Below, piece after piece: positions 48,335 through 61,852 of a stretch of DNA of 64,000 bases; positions within the stretch are counted from its first letter, which is position 1, and every line of letters starts with the position of its first letter. The notes below the pieces were generated by a model. That model saw only the letters and a program-made list of their open reading frames with translations. It did not search any database and was not told the DNA's origin. The stretch is taken from NCBI GenBank assembly GCA_905183005.1, contig CAJJDO010000015.1, positions 756,587-820,586 of the forward strand, given 5' to 3'. The position numbers and the translations under genes were made by a program. The stretch comes from Paramecium pentaurelia (Eukaryota > Ciliophora > Oligohymenophorea > Peniculida > Parameciidae).

Positions 48335-49035
48335 CAAATAATATTTTATTTACTTATATAATTTTATTACAACTTTCAGATAAAAAATAATTATTGTAAT
48401 TGGGTATTTCTATACATCTATTCTATTATAATTTGTATATAAATTTTATCAAATAGATGAGTATTTCAAAATCATACTTTATTATAATGCTACTATTGAT
48501 TATTATTTTTTAAATTTCTTTTTTAAATAATAATAAACAATTTCATAATATGAGATAAATTCTTTGTATATTATATCAATTATATGATTATCAATACTAT
48601 TTTAATTCAAAAAGATTGGAATTTTTAATATCTTAAAATTACAAAATTTTTTATGCACAAACAAAATGAAATCATTAAAATAATTCTCATTCAATTATAG
48701 ATTTATTACTAAAAGGAAAATTATCAAATAAAATTGATGGAGATTTTGATAATAATAATAGTAAATTAAAAATAATATTAAGAATTTTAATGTAAATAGG
48801 AAACTATATAGTATGGATTATTATTATTTCAAAATTTATTTTAGGGTATAATTTAACACTGTTTAATTATTTTTTAAAAGATTAGGAAAATAGTATTTAT
48901 TGATCATTCTATGATTGAAAATAATTATTTCTTAATGAGAAAATGAAAAATTTAATAAAAATGAAAATTCATTATAAAGTATATAGATAATTATTGAAAT
49001 TATTGGATTGTAATTATAATATTGATTTCAATTAA
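48335..49035. other. Intergenic region, 700 bp
   Basis: AT-rich. Two plus-strand open frames of 70-100 codons exist near 48652-48960, one reading SIIDLLLKGKLSNKIDGDFD without an ATG. Neither has splice support or a recognisable domain, and such lengths arise by chance here. No repeat or RNA gene seen. Confidence 0.35.
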
Positions 49036-51738
49036 TCATTTAAGAAATTTATCCTTAAATTATTAAAATATTCCTTTTTTATTTTCTTATTTAGTATTAT
49101 TTTATGTAGTTTATTTTTCATCTTTTTATTATTCTTCTAAAATATTTTCTTCTTCTTCTAATTGATGACTTTTGTAAGTAAATTCTTTTATTAAATTCGC
49201 TTCTTTTTCTTTATCTATTGTTTTAACATCAATAATAAACATAGCAATTACTGGTAAATGATCACTTTCAAATCTATCAATACTTTTATAAAATAATTAT
49301 TTGATTAATGCTTATTCATTTGTTTTAATAAAGATTCTATCACAATAAGATGGAATTTATTCTTGTTTCTTTGTTTAATAAGTATGATTAACATTTAATT
49401 TATAAGTAGGTAAGAAAGTTATACAAGCTTCTTAATATTCTTATAGAGGATATTTTGCTTTTGCCTCATAAACTTAATCTGATTATTAAAGTTTAATGAT
49501 ACATTATTCAGCTTATCTTAAATTACCTTGTTAATAAAATTCCTTTTATTATTAAATTAGATCCAAAATTGAAGTTTAATTTGATTTTAATCTAAAATTC
49601 AAATCTCCCATTAATAATGTATAATCTGATAAATCAATAGATTTCATTTAATTTTTAAAAGCTTTTTCATGTATTTCTTCAAGACTTTCAATTCTTCTTT
49701 TATTTTTGTTATTACCAGATGCTAAATGACAATTACAAATAGTAATTTCAGAATCTTTGATCTAGAATCTAATTAAACATGCTCCTTTATTTCCAGCATG
49801 ACCTTCAAGACCTGTTTTAATTTTATCAGTTGAAATTTTACTGATTAATTAGACAAGTGATACTTTTGAATAGATTAATATAAGCATTCCAACTAGATTT
49901 TCTTATTAAACTAAACAGAATTAATTTCCATTATTATTTATAGATGAATCTATAATTTTAATCCATTCATTTACAATATCTTGATTTTATCCAATCATCT
50001 TATGAGCTTTATATTATTATATTTCTTATAAAGAAATGACAATAAAATCTGGAATATAATCTTAATGAAATTGTAATACATCATTTTATAAATTGTAAAT
50101 TAAATTACCATTTACATTCCAAGTTAATGCAAATAATTTATATTTTTGAAATTTACAATAAGATTTAACTTAACTTGATAAATAAGTTTAAAGAGAAGAT
50201 CTTTAATTTTAAATTCCATGTAAATATGATTCAATTATTTAATTCTTTGTTGAATCAATGAATGTTTAATTAAATAATCTTCCAATTGATGCAAAATTAT
50301 GAGTTATAAAACCTTTAAATGTAGTTTTACCTTTTTTTGTAAATTCACTTGTTGTTGCATTAGTTCCACAATATAATTAACTAATAGCATCTCCATTCTC
50401 AGCCCATATTACTCTATATTAATTTAAAAATTCACATGCTTTAGTATCTTCAATCATAAATAATAAATCTAAATCATGATTAACTTAATATTTTGTTAGA
50501 ATTAAATCAGTAATTCTTAAACATAAACGACTTTAATAAGCATTAGTTCTATCTAAACAATCTAAACAATTTACTCTATATGCTCCTTATTACATTGATA
50601 TTATTTATTATTAATTTAATGTGTTTATTGCAAAACAATCAAATAAAATACTTTCCTCATCTGATCCTCTAATACAATTATCAATTGATTTAAATTTTTC
50701 ATTTTTACAAATCTTATGAAAATCAATACGATTCAATTTCACTCCATCAATTTTATTTTTTTATACTAAACTTTAAAATGATTCATTTAGAATATTTTCA
50801 GATGTATTTTCCCCCATTAAATTAATACAACTTATATTTTTATAACATTCTTGCAAATCATTAAAATGTTTAAGATAAGCATGTTCACATAATAATTCAT
50901 TCCTTGTAATTTTTACTTTTCCAGTTATTCCTTTTTATTTCCAAAATGTTGGAACACTACCTCTATAAATAACATGACTTAAACAAAAATTCTTTACCAT
51001 TATAATAAATTCTGTTGCTACATAATTAGCTACATATCCATCATCATTTATTCCTCTATGATGAAATCTAGTACCTGATTAATATCTACATTTTCTACTA
51101 ATCAATATATATTTTATCTATTCATTTCCTAATTTACTTTAAAATTATCCAACATATCCTTAAATCATTTTACAATACCATTATGGCTAGATATCATAAT
51201 CTTAAAATTTATTTGTAAGATGATTATTCCATAAAAATTCGGAAAAGTCTCTATAATTATTTTTATAGCAATTCTATAATGGTTAGGCTGGATTTCCATT
51301 TAAACTAAAGTAAAAATGATTAGACAAGTACTATTAATTTATAAAATAGAATATTACATCTTTTATAGATTATATTTATCCATATTCATCGTAATGCATT
51401 TTTTTATCTAAAACAATTTAAAATCCTATAAAACCTACAGATTAAATTCTATAGTATTTCTATTTTAATACTTAAGCTACTAATTCGCACTTCTTACAAA
51501 CAATTAAATATTTTTAAAGTTATCCTTAATATATACCTAAAATAGAAGATGCCTATATTTCTTCCAAACTAACTTCCCCTTCTATTAAAGTAGCTTATTA
51601 TTATTCTAATATTTTTCCAGTTGTATAATCAATTATCAAAACAGTTTATAAACCTAAAGATGGTTCATTTGCATTTATTATTATCCTTGATGCCAATCTA
51701 ATAATTGTGAAATTATTAAGAAATTGAGATTTAAACAT
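49036..51738 (-). CDS. Synaptojanin-like phosphoinositide phosphatase (Sac1 plus 5-phosphatase), 900 aa
   Basis: One exon of 901 codons. The N-terminal half is a Sac domain with SRKCRYQSGTRFHHRGINDD and the catalytic RVNCLDCLDRTN (CX5R) near 385-395. The C-terminal half is an inositol-polyphosphate 5-phosphatase: FALTWNVNGN, VISLQEI, EGHAGNKGACLIRF, CHLASGNNK, MGDLNFRL near 705-712, IPSYCDRIF and SDHLPVIAMF. Together these strip phosphates from PI(4,5)P2 and related lipids during endocytosis. The Pro-rich tail of animal synaptojanin is absent; instead a short charged tail ends FKDKFLK. Both catalytic motifs look intact. The neighbouring membrane-protein gene diverges 102 bp away. Confidence 0.95.
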
Positions 51739-51840
51739 AATTTTAATTAATGAAAAGATAATTTTTGGACATCTTAATAAACTATAGAGTTTTGATATAT
51801 ATTAATATTATTTAATAAATAAATATAATTATTAGAAACC

Positions 51841-52870
51841 ATGAATTTTTCCTAATTATACTATTTACTTTCAATAGATGCTGTATTTATTATTCTTTTG
51901 ATTCTCAGTTAATTTGAATGTATAAAATAATAGTTTATAAAATACTAAAGTAATTTATTGTTATTATCTAGAGGTAAGAAAATAAAGAAGATCATAAACT
52001 AAACCTTAATTATTTTCTCCTGGAGCATCATTTTTTCATCATCATCAATCTTTAGATCCAGATGCAAATGTTGATGAACAAAAATAAGTAAGAAGAAAAT
52101 CAAGAGCAACAACTTTGAAATTATCTTAAACAACTAATACATAAAATGAATCAAATAAACATTCAAACATAAGAAAATCTATTAAAAATCATACTATCTT
52201 AACAATAGTATCAACTAATAGCAATCTATAAACTACTCCAGAATCAAACAAACATAGAAATACAATTAGAAAACATAGTTAATTTGTGACACATTTAATT
52301 ACCCCTGAAACTGCAAGAAAAAATTTGAATACCAACCAATCTGACCATGGATCCAAATTGATACCTTAATAATAAACAAACTAATAAATGGATAATAAAA
52401 AGATGAAGCCCTTTCTTGTAATTGTAGATGTTATATTTAGCTCTACTTTCCAATCATTAAAGGTACTATATAATTAACAAACAAACTACCAATTATATTT
52501 ATTTAATGTTGGGCAAGATTAACATTTTAACTTATTTATGTTGATTTAATGACATTTTATGAATTTGTTTTTATTCCTGTATTTTTTATCTCTAACAGAC
52601 TTATTGATAAAATTATTAGAAGAATAGTTAAGAATTACTCAGATAGAATAATTTATATAATTACTGTAATCTATTTTACACTCTCTATTGGAAGTTAAGT
52701 AGTTTATGTAATATAAAATTATATTTAAGATGATTCTTGCAAATATTAATTATTTATCAATTGTTATCAATTTAATTGATATTTTAGGAATTGACATATT
52801 AATATATTGTATTTTCAGATTATATAGAGTAACAGAAAACAAATAAGAACAAGATTAAGATTAAATCTGA
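51841..52870 (+). CDS. Multi-span membrane protein with disordered loop, 320 aa
   Basis: Four exons; introns 51950-51971, 52418-52440 and 52708-52729. One span at residues 5-25 (LLSIDAVFIILLILSQFECI) is followed by about 130 residues of Ser/Thr/Asn/His/Lys-rich loop with SFFHHHQSLDPDA. At least four hydrophobic segments follow in the last 160 residues (LLYFPIIKGTIQLT, FYEFVFIPVFFIS, IIYIITVIYFTLSIGSQVVY, LSIVINLIDILGIDILIYCI). The tail is acidic/Gln-rich. The two later introns are required to keep the hydrophobic frames joined. No transporter or channel signature is recognised. It ends 53 bp from the convergent RPA1 gene. Confidence 0.7.
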
Positions 52871-52923
52871 TTTTTGAATACTAAACATAATCTACATCTA
52901 TATTTTTAAACATAAAAACATTA

Positions 52924-55900
52924 TCATTCCTCTGTTTCAAATTAATATAAAATATCACACAAATTTGATCCTACTTTTGGAACTCTTCCTATTACTAATT
53001 ATGAACTTATATTATTAAAAGTATCAGTTTCTCTATTCAAACAAGCATTAGTTAAAAATTAAGTTGATGTTTCAAAAGTCATTTTACCAAATGGAGCAGT
53101 ATTGAACTATTATATTAATATAAATATTTACATCCATATATATTCTATTCATAGCTCTTATTTGTCCTCCAAAAGTCATATAATCTGCAATTAAATATAA
53201 ATGTCTATAATCAACAGCAACACCATAAGCTCCAAATACTGCTAAAATTTCTTTAATTATGGCATTTCTAGCAGCTTCAATACCAAAAGCATTCATAATT
53301 GCTACAATATCATTACAATCAATATTATTTAAATTTATAAAATCGAAATTTCTAATTTTATTTAAATTGACTCCTTCTGTGTATATCATAAAAGATGCAC
53401 CTCCACTTTTATCATTCTTTATGATTTTTGCTTTATTAATTCCTTTAATTTCATTAATTACTGTATTTGACAATGTTTTCTTAACAACATTTGTCATTAA
53501 CATTTTTTTACTATTTAAAGGTAATTTAATAACAACTTTTATAAGTTATTTTTGTACTTCAGCCTTTTCTAAATATTTATGTTATGTTATTTAAGGTGTT
53601 AATTATTATTATTCTTTTTTAGGATTTTATTTTTTTGGTGATTCTTATTATTATTAATGTGATTCTTCAAAAATATCATATTATTAAGCTGATTATTCAA
53701 ATGTTTAATTAATTATATTTAGTACTTCTTCATCTTAATTAAGTTCAGATAAATCATCTTATTCTTCTTATTATTAATCTTCATCTTCATCTTCTTCATC
53801 ATCAGATCCCTTTCTTTATTTTTTAGCTTCATTTTCTTTACTTTTTAGGAAACTGGTTTTCTCAACACATCTTGATGAATTCTTATTTAATTCTGCTTGA
53901 ATTATTTTCAATAATAATGGAATAAATACATGATTAATTTTCTATAAAAATTTAATAAATATATTACATTTTTTATTTAATCTTCTGAAATTCCAAAAAC
54001 ATATTTGATTTAATTCAAATCTTCTAATTCAACATCAATTTCATATATAACTCCTCTTAATTATGAATGAAGTGGAATTCCATTCTCTGTTAATCTTTTG
54101 TATTCTCTAACTTTAATATTATTAACTAATTCTAAAAATACTAATTTTGACATTCTTTTTGCATATCTATCTGCTTATGATTTCTCAATATTAGCATTCA
54201 AGAATTAAAGAGACATAGTTGGTGTTTTTTATTTTTTTGTTGCAGTCATTAAAATTTCTCTCAATCTAGGAATACCTAATGTGACATTTTTTTCACCATG
54301 TCCTGCTAAATGAAAAGTATTTAGAGTCATCTAAGTTGAAGGTTCTCCTATTGATTAAGCAGCTACACATCCTACTGCTTCTCCTGGATGCATCAATGCT
54401 CTTAGATATCTAATATTTGCTAATGATTTAAATTATTTATTAGATATTTTTTTTTACTGAAGTTCATTTTAACATTTTTGTAAATATTCATTCATTGTAG
54501 ATTAAACTTTCATTGAAACAGCTCCTAAATTTTAAGATGGATTATAAACATTCATTAAAGTATCATTTTCTAATTCTACAGAAGTACCATCTAAAGTTTA
54601 GAAATGTTATTTCATCTCTTATACTCTATATAGTTTTTTATAATGTTAATTATTTTAAGCTAAGAAACTAAACTTCTCTAAATATTTAGTTTTTGTTGTA
54701 TCAATACCATCTTCTCCATAAAATAATTAAATTAATGATCCATCATTATCTCTAACTGTTAAATCATATTAAACAATCAATCCTTCTAAATGTTTTATTA
54801 GACATCTTTATAAATATCCACTTCTACTTGTTTTTACAGCTGTGTCAATTAAACCTTCTCTACCAGCCATACAATGGAAGAAAAACTCTTATGGTCTTAA
54901 TCCTGTCAAAAATCTATCTGCCACATAACCACCTGCTCTTGGATTAGGATCATATGGTAAAAATGAAGGTAGAGATCTACCTGTTGGCATTAAAGGTACT
55001 CTTCTACCTTCTAATTCTTGTTATCCCAAAAGTGCAGATACTTGTGAATGATTCACATTACTTCCTTTGGCACCTGTCATAGTCATCATTGAAAATAAGT
55101 TTAATGGGAACAATTTCTATAATCCTCCCAAAGTTGAACCTACTATTTCTGAAGTTACTTTAGTCATTGCTTTCTTATATTCTTAATCTAAAGCCTCTTC
55201 TTAATGTTTTTCTATTAATATTTTTTATCTTAATGCTTCATAAATTTGATGATCATATGAGAAATAATGAACATCTTATTAGTATTTTGGATGATTGTAT
55301 TATCCATTTTCAAATATAAAATTTGATCTATTAAATAAATTAATTGATTCTGGTATTTATGAATTATAACCACAATATTCAGCAGCTTACTTAACACCTT
55401 TCTTTAAATTCTCTTCTATTAATACTCTTCTTTTTTCATCATGTACTTCATCTACTATAAGATCATCCATTCCACATGTAAACCCATGATATTATAAATA
55501 TGCAGCAAAGAGACGAGCAAAACCAGTTAATAATTATCCTGTCATCTTAGGTCCATATAATTCATGAAAAGCATGCATCATACCATAATCTGCACCAGAA
55601 CCAACTTAATTTTTATCTACAATTCCCAATAATAATTCATTGTCTTTTATTAATACTTATATATCATCTGATGCCATTCCTGGTAATTCTTTAGATGACA
55701 ATTTACATTTTGACTCAAGATTTAATCCAATATCTGGATCATATCCATTCAAACCAACTATAATTTTGATAATATTGCTTATCAATTACTTACCAGTCCA
55801 TAATTATTTTGGTTTAAGAATTGCAGGTTGAACTAATTCAATCTTTTAACTGTTTTTCTCAAATAAACTCCAAATTGATGTGTAAATTAATTACATATAT

Positions 55901-57960
55901 TATTATTTTGTAAGAAATGTATCTCTTAATGTTAAAAATACACTACTTACAATCATATCTTGCATCAATTCTCTCAATGGTTTACCATTTGTTTATGATA
56001 TATATTGATAATCATTTAATGCAATATTATAACCTTCAGCTCTTCCAATCATACTTTAAATAAAATGAAGATTCATTTCATCACCATCAAAATCTGCATT
56101 ATATGATTTACAATTTGCATAATGAAATCTAATTGTTTATTCATTTGGTAATACTCTTACAATATGTCCCATAATACTAGGTTTATGAAGACTTGGTTAT
56201 CTATTAAAAAGCATTACATCTCCAGTTCTTAAATGTCTCCATACAACTTTATTTTCTCCACTTCCTAACTCTCTTACAATTGCCATTCTTTATTATGGTG
56301 TTAAATATTCAAGTGCAATTTTCTTACCATCCTCTTAAAAATACAATGCTCCTGGATAAACAGGTCCATTCATAATCAAATCAGCCACATATTATTAATT
56401 TAATGAATTTACATTCTCTGGTATAATTAATTTTCTAGCTAATACTGTTGGAACTCCTACTTCATTAGTACTCAATAATGGATCTGGTGAAATTACTGAT
56501 CTACAAGCAAAATTAACTCTTTTTCCCATCATTTTCATTCTAAACAATCCTTATTTTCTTTCTAATAATTATTTTACTCCAGGAGTTTCTCTATTTTATT
56601 TATTTTAAGCTCTTTCAGAATTCACTAATCCAACTACACAATCTTAAAGTTCTAACCATTTCTACATTATAGTATCTAATCTTATAATTTTCTTTAAATT
56701 ATTTTTCATATGATCTGATTATTTCAATGCTTCCATACTGCTTTATGTTTAAGCAGGAGCATTTGTCATATTAGTTATCAATACTTTTAATTCTTAATTG
56801 TATTCCAAAATTCTTGTATAAGTGACAGTATGACCATGCAAAAATGTTTGATCATTTACCTTATTTTCAGGTCTATATCGATTAGCTGGAACAATTAATA
56901 CTTCAATAAAAAAATTTTCAGGAGAAATCTTTTTTAATTCATATCCCTTTTTTGCATTCTTTAATGTGTTAGCATTAACATAAATACTACCATATATATA
57001 TTTTAATAAATCTTAATCCCAACGCCATAATTAATGTATATGTTCTGAAATTTCCATTGGATTTAAATAATGATTTTTCTTTTTATTAGAACCTTATTAT
57101 TGTTAATCATCTTAAGTATCCTTGTTTCCTTTTTCACTTTTTTCCATTAAAAAGAATTTACTTACACCTTCCTTTCTGACATTCGGTGAAACTTTATTGC
57201 AATGAGGACATTTTTTATTGATATCTTTGAAAAATTATTTTGTCAAAATTTTAAGTTCTTGTAATATGTGACTAGTTTAATTTATTCCATCAATATATTC
57301 AGATTGATGTTTTTTTACTTATAATATATCAAGAATTTCTTAGATTTATTATTTAACATCCTCAATATCTAAGAATTCTTAAGGTGCTGTTTCTTAATCA
57401 CTTTGCATTTTATTATCACTTCCTTTCCTATGATCGCTTCCTTTTCTTGATGTATCAGTAGCAGTTATAGATTATTTCCTATTATCTGATGCATTCTTAG
57501 TTTATTTGTTGAGTCTCACTTTTGTCATGTATAGCTTTTAATACTTTTTCATTTCAATCAATCTCCCTAACCTTAGTAACTTAAAATTGTTTTTATAAAA
57601 CTTTTTTCTATCTTTTGTTATTCTTAACTTATGGCAATAATAGCATTTTGATCTCATTAAACTCATTAGCTAATTTACTAAATATGGATTGTAAACAGGA
57701 AGTAGCAATTCAATATGGCCTACATGTCCTGTACAATCCATGTTCTCTTAACCACATGTTACACATCTTGTACCTCTTTCATGTGGTTAAACTCCCAAAG
57801 CAGGATCATAAAGACCACCTCGAATGGGATGATTGAGTTTATCAAAAGCTTTGGGATTTGATATTTCTTTAACACTCATTTCTCTTATTTCTTTTGCTGT
57901 ATAATATCCAAAATGAACTGACTAAATTCTTTTTGTAATCACAGATTAATCAGTCAGCAT
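52924..57960 (-). CDS. RPA1: RNA polymerase I largest subunit, about 1661 aa
   Basis: Catalytic subunit that transcribes pre-rRNA in the nucleolus. N-terminal zinc region: CVTCGQENMDCTGHVGHIEL. Core: GKRVNFACRSVISPDP, FNRQPSLHKPSIMGH and the Mg-binding NADFDGDEMN near residues 620-630. Later come HGFTCGMDDL, MTMTGAKGSNVNHSQVSAL, PHEFFF-type RPQEFFFHCMAGREGLIDTA and GEPSTQMTLNTFH. The assignment to Pol I rests on the C-terminal VFGAYGVAVDYRHLYLIADY, the acidic insert before it, and the absence of CTD heptads. Introns 53942-53967 and 53107-53131; the second restores the final APFGKMTFETSTQFL. The length matches the family. Confidence 0.95.
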
Positions 57961-58210
57961 TAATTAAATTTTATTATATAACTAATATATAAATATATAC
58001 ATATTTATCACATAATTTTTTTAATGCTAGTTAATCATCTTTAATACTAAATATCATTATTAAACCTAAATTTTATAAACGATAGCTTTTTATAAATATC
58101 AGTTCAATTTGTAATTTCTAATACATTACGTTAGCAAAATATTTATATTTTACTTACTAACAATATAATTATGAAATAATTAATATTAAATTTTAGATAT
58201 TTATTACATT
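57961..58210. other. Divergent promoter region
   Basis: About 250 AT-rich bases between RPA1 and the ADP-ribosyltransferase-type gene; no motif recognised. Confidence 0.4.
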
Positions 58211-60097
58211 ATGGCTAACCAATTAGTGCTATCAAGATAAGTTAGTGAATAACAGATAATGGATTTATAAATTTAAGCTATAACCCAAATGTGTAATTTT
58301 CATAAAATGAGGCTAGGAACGATAATACATTCAATGCATTAAAAAAGTTCCTAATTTATAGAGGAAAGTCTCCAATTAGTTGAGTAAGAAGTATAAAATC
58401 ATTCATATTGGTCATTAACTTCATAAACAATTAAGAAAGTTAATTAAAATATTGAAAACTTAGAGGCTCGATTAAAGAATGAAATAAACATAGAAAAAAA
58501 TAATTTATCATACTAAATTAAACTGATTTCAGAATAAATACGAGAGTTCATCTAAAATATCATTTCAATAATAAATTAAGTAACCGTGAGCACTACAGAA
58601 ATTACTGAAAAACTTTTTAGAATTCTTAAGGAAATTGAAGAACTTTTATTTAGAATGGAAATGGTAATAAATTCTAATAGAAACTCTCTTTCTCATTTTA
58701 ATATTTCACTTGCTATCTCAGTAATTCTACTTGAAGTTAGTTGTGAATGGGCCTTTGGAAAAAAAATGAGGAATATTTTAAAAGGAGTAACAGAAATTGC
58801 TTTACCATTTATATTTGCAGCAAATGCAAATAAAAAATTATAAAGGCAATTTAATGATTTAAAATGTTTATTTGAATAATAAAAAAGATTAATTGATTAA
58901 AATGTTACCAAAAGTATTTTTGAAATGAACATAGCTATGGATGGTGTAATCAAAACCTTTTTAACCAATATAAAAAGACCTAATTTAAATAATTAAAGAG
59001 CCATAGCCTGGCTAGATAGTCACATTGAAAATTATGGAAATTCTTAATTGGCTTAAAGAATTAGAAATTGTTTTCCAAACATTTAACATTGTCATTTTAC
59101 AAATGATCATCAAAGCCTTATAAATTTTTTAAATGAAAATTACATTACTTTTTTGATCATATAAGGATCTATTGCAAATGAAACTCTACATATGCTGTTA
59201 ACATACCCTAATATTCATTCAATTCTTATTTATTGTTAGTTTCCTGAGAAATATGAGGATCTAATACAAAAATTTAAATAAATTGTTTTTATCACAAACT
59301 AATAAGATGAAGTGATTGCAGCATTAAAAAAAAGCTTAGCACCTTCTTTAATTTTAAGAGAAATTAATTTATACTAATTTCCTAATTATTTTTAATAGAA
59401 TGCAGCACTTTATTATCTTTCTGAGGAATTTTCGTTGAGTAGTATTCCTTAACTATCTAAAGATGAAGCACTTAAAATAATTAAAGATACAATGTAATAT
59501 GTGCCAAATACTGTGTATACATTATCTGAAGAGGCTTAAGTTGAATTAGCTCTTTAAATTCATGAGAAATTTAAAAATGGGCAAATTGAGGATATAATTA
59601 ATCTCTATACAGGTCCTAGTGGATTTTTTAAATTTATTAATAGAATTCTATAAAGTTTAAATGAAAAGGCAATTTTAGAAGCATCAGTGATTATACAATC
59701 ATTAAAATACAGTTTAGAAAAATATTAAGACAATATAGACCCAAATTTATTTATTTCGAGTGAATTTTTCCTATACAGAGGAGTAGATTGTACGATTGAA
59801 GCATTTAAATTGAAGCATAAGTTATATGATTTAATGATGTTTCCTGCATTCACTTCCACTAGCAGAGATTTTGCAATAAGTAAATCCTATGCTAAGGATT
59901 TGGGCATTATATTTAGAATCTCGTTCAATGAAAATAATTTAGATGACTCTCATTTTTAGATGGTCAGACCCAAAGCTATTTATACAGTTTCATAATTTTA
60001 GAATGAATAAGAATATTTATTTTCTTGTTTTTCGTGCTTCATAATTACAAAATTTAATGAAGATAATATCATAGATATAGAATTTGTTAAAATTTGA
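58211..60097 (+). CDS. Arginine-ADP-ribosyltransferase-type protein with N-terminal coiled-coil region, 628 aa
   Basis: One exon. The C-terminal 120 residues have the R-S-E layout of NAD-dependent arginine ADP-ribosyltransferases: Arg523 in FLYRGVD, S549-T550-S551 in FPAFTSTSRDF, and E599-Q-E601 in FQNEQEYLF. All three catalytic positions are kept, so the protein could transfer ADP-ribose from NAD to arginine. In front lies a segment (FLIIQGSIANETLHMLLTYP, IHSILIYCQFPEKYEDL) like the region found before ART domains in large rotifer and ciliate families. The first 270 residues are coiled coil with a possible hydrophobic hairpin (LAISVILLEVSCEWAFG, IALPFIFAANA). No signal peptide, so it is probably intracellular. 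The target is unknown. Confidence 0.82.
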
Positions 60098-60586
60098 ATT
60101 GATTTGATCAAATAATTAGTTAGTATATTTATTGTATTTTTAATATGTGTGAAATTTCTAATCTCGAATTACATTAATCAAGGCTAATCTGCCTTATTAA
60201 CTTCAGCTTTAATTAAATTATTATAATTAATCCAGGATTTTGGCTTTATCAATTTTTTCAATAAGATAATTAAGTTTGTCATTTTTCACAGTTTAGTTTT
60301 TCTTTGTATATTATTAATTATAATCTGCAATAATTTTTTAATCAAAAGCAAAAAAACAGTCAGAGGGTTAAGTATATATATTTGAACATTTTTTTTTTTG
60401 ATTTATTTATTGGGTTAGAGATGAGTTTATCAAATTTCAAATGTAATCTTCTATTTAATTAAAAAATTTTTATTTTTTATGATAAAATATTTTTATTTAA
60501 AATATATTGTATAATACTTATAGAAGCAAAATCTTATCAAATTTTAATATAATGGATTAGAATACTTCATTTCTTAATAAACAATA
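60098..60586. other. Intergenic region, about 490 bp
   Basis: AT-rich, with homopolymer T and A runs; no gene or RNA recognised. Confidence 0.4.
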
Positions 60587-60949
60587 ATGCACCCTTAAGT
60601 AACAGATTAATATAATTTTTTTCAAAAATTTAATCAAATCAAAAAAATATAAGAATCTATAAAAAAACTTAGTAATATTAAAGCAGTTGAATTGAATAGA
60701 GAAGCAAATTAAATAAATTTAAGAATCTAGATAATATATTTATAAAATACCTTCTCACGTATTAAAATTTAATTTATTTTTTGTTTCATTGAAGATGAAA
60801 TAAATAGCATATTTAAAAACTATTTTTCAGTAGGTTAAGTCAGCATTTATGCTTACATCTAAATATTAAGAAATAATATGGAATCTAATCGTATTTTAAT
60901 GAATTTATAGATATTTAAGAAATCGCCTCTCATTGTTATGATAAAATGA
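60587..60949 (+). CDS. Small hypothetical protein, 120 aa
   Basis: ATG at 60587 to TGA 60947-60949, no intron needed. The first 50 residues are polar and helical (FNQIKKIQESIKKLSNIKAV, ELNREANQINLRIQ). The middle contains hydrophobic strings (QFIFCFIEDEINSIF) and the end is basic. An upstream ATG at 60553 in another frame stops early and was not used. No family is recognised. An open frame of 120 codons is somewhat longer than expected by chance in this DNA. Its stop is 37 bp from the convergent DUF1295 gene. Confidence 0.4.
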
Positions 60950-60986
60950 ACAATTTAATGATTATTGAAATTTGGATAAAAGGAAA

Positions 60987-61852
60987 TCAAAAAATCAAAA
61001 ATTTGTTAGTTCTTTAAACATACTGATCAAAAGCTTCTCCTCTCTTTTTTTTCATGTGAGCTTCTGTAATAGGTATTGTCACAAATTCCATTGCACAAAA
61101 TAGGACTATAGGACCAATCAAAGCGCAAACACTTAATCCATCATATATTGCTGACAATCCAAAACATCCCCAAGTTATAAGATCAAAAAATAAATTTGGA
61201 TGCCTACTTTTTTTCCAAAATCCTGTGTCCATAATTTCTGTCTTTGGTATTAAACCTTATTGCTATAACTTTTTAAATTTCTCCAATTGTATATCTATGT
61301 ATATTATTTATCTTTACCTGCAATTGCTTCTAAACAAATACTAAAAGGTATAATTGACAATGCAATATAATTCATAATCTACAAGCCCTAAAAATTTTCT
61401 GATTTCCATGTAAGATTATTTTAGAATAAGAAATATAATGGAATGCTAGTCACAAAAATGAAGACACCTTGAAAAAGAAATTGAACCAAAACCATCAAAT
61501 TTTTTTTTAGTCTGTCACTGTTAAATTCATTAAAAATATTCTCAAATCGTTCATCTCGGTATCCTCCTATAACTCTATAAATAAAAACAAATCCAGCCAA
61601 CCTCATAGACCATAACACTACAAGAATAATATTAATCTGAAAATCTATAACAATATTTACAATCTTTGAAGGAAGTGGTATCTCTGAAAATATGCAATAA
61701 ATTATTCCTGCAACTAAATGACTTGTTGGATAGGCTACATCAACTATGCATATCTGATCTCCTGCAATTTTGTAAACTATAAAAAACAACACTTAGTCAA
61801 TAAGAATAGCAGGAAGCCCCCAGCTCAATGCAACCTCTACAAAGTCAATCAT
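60987..61852 (-). CDS. DUF1295 family membrane protein (steroid 5-alpha-reductase-like fold), 280 aa
   Basis: Two exons (intron 61295-61317, 23 nt). Several membrane spans: LSWGLPAILIDQVLFFIVY, DFQINIILVVLWSMRLAGFV, LMVLVQFLFQGVFIFVTSIP, NYIALSIIPFSICLEAIA and LITWGCFGLSAIYDGLSVCA. Family signatures are RLAGFVFIYRVIGGYRDERF and, near the C-terminus, GFWKKSRHPNLFFDLITWG followed by EAHMKKKRGEAFDQYVQRT. These match DUF1295, related to sterol/steroid reductases and isoprenylcysteine methyltransferases, where the RHPNYF motif region binds the cofactor. The reaction is unknown. Confidence 0.88.

Noticed and set aside
48652..48960. Possible gene in the gap between the PP2C and synaptojanin genes
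   Set aside because: Open frames of this length are expected by chance when TGA is the only stop, and no splice or domain supports them.
53259..53594. Plus-strand open frame of 111 codons inside the RPA1 region
   Set aside because: It overlaps the clearly coding minus-strand RNA polymerase I C-terminal region.
60553..60700. ATG at 60553 as a start for the small gene at 60587
   Set aside because: That frame stops after about 47 codons, while the ATG at 60587 gives 120 codons.
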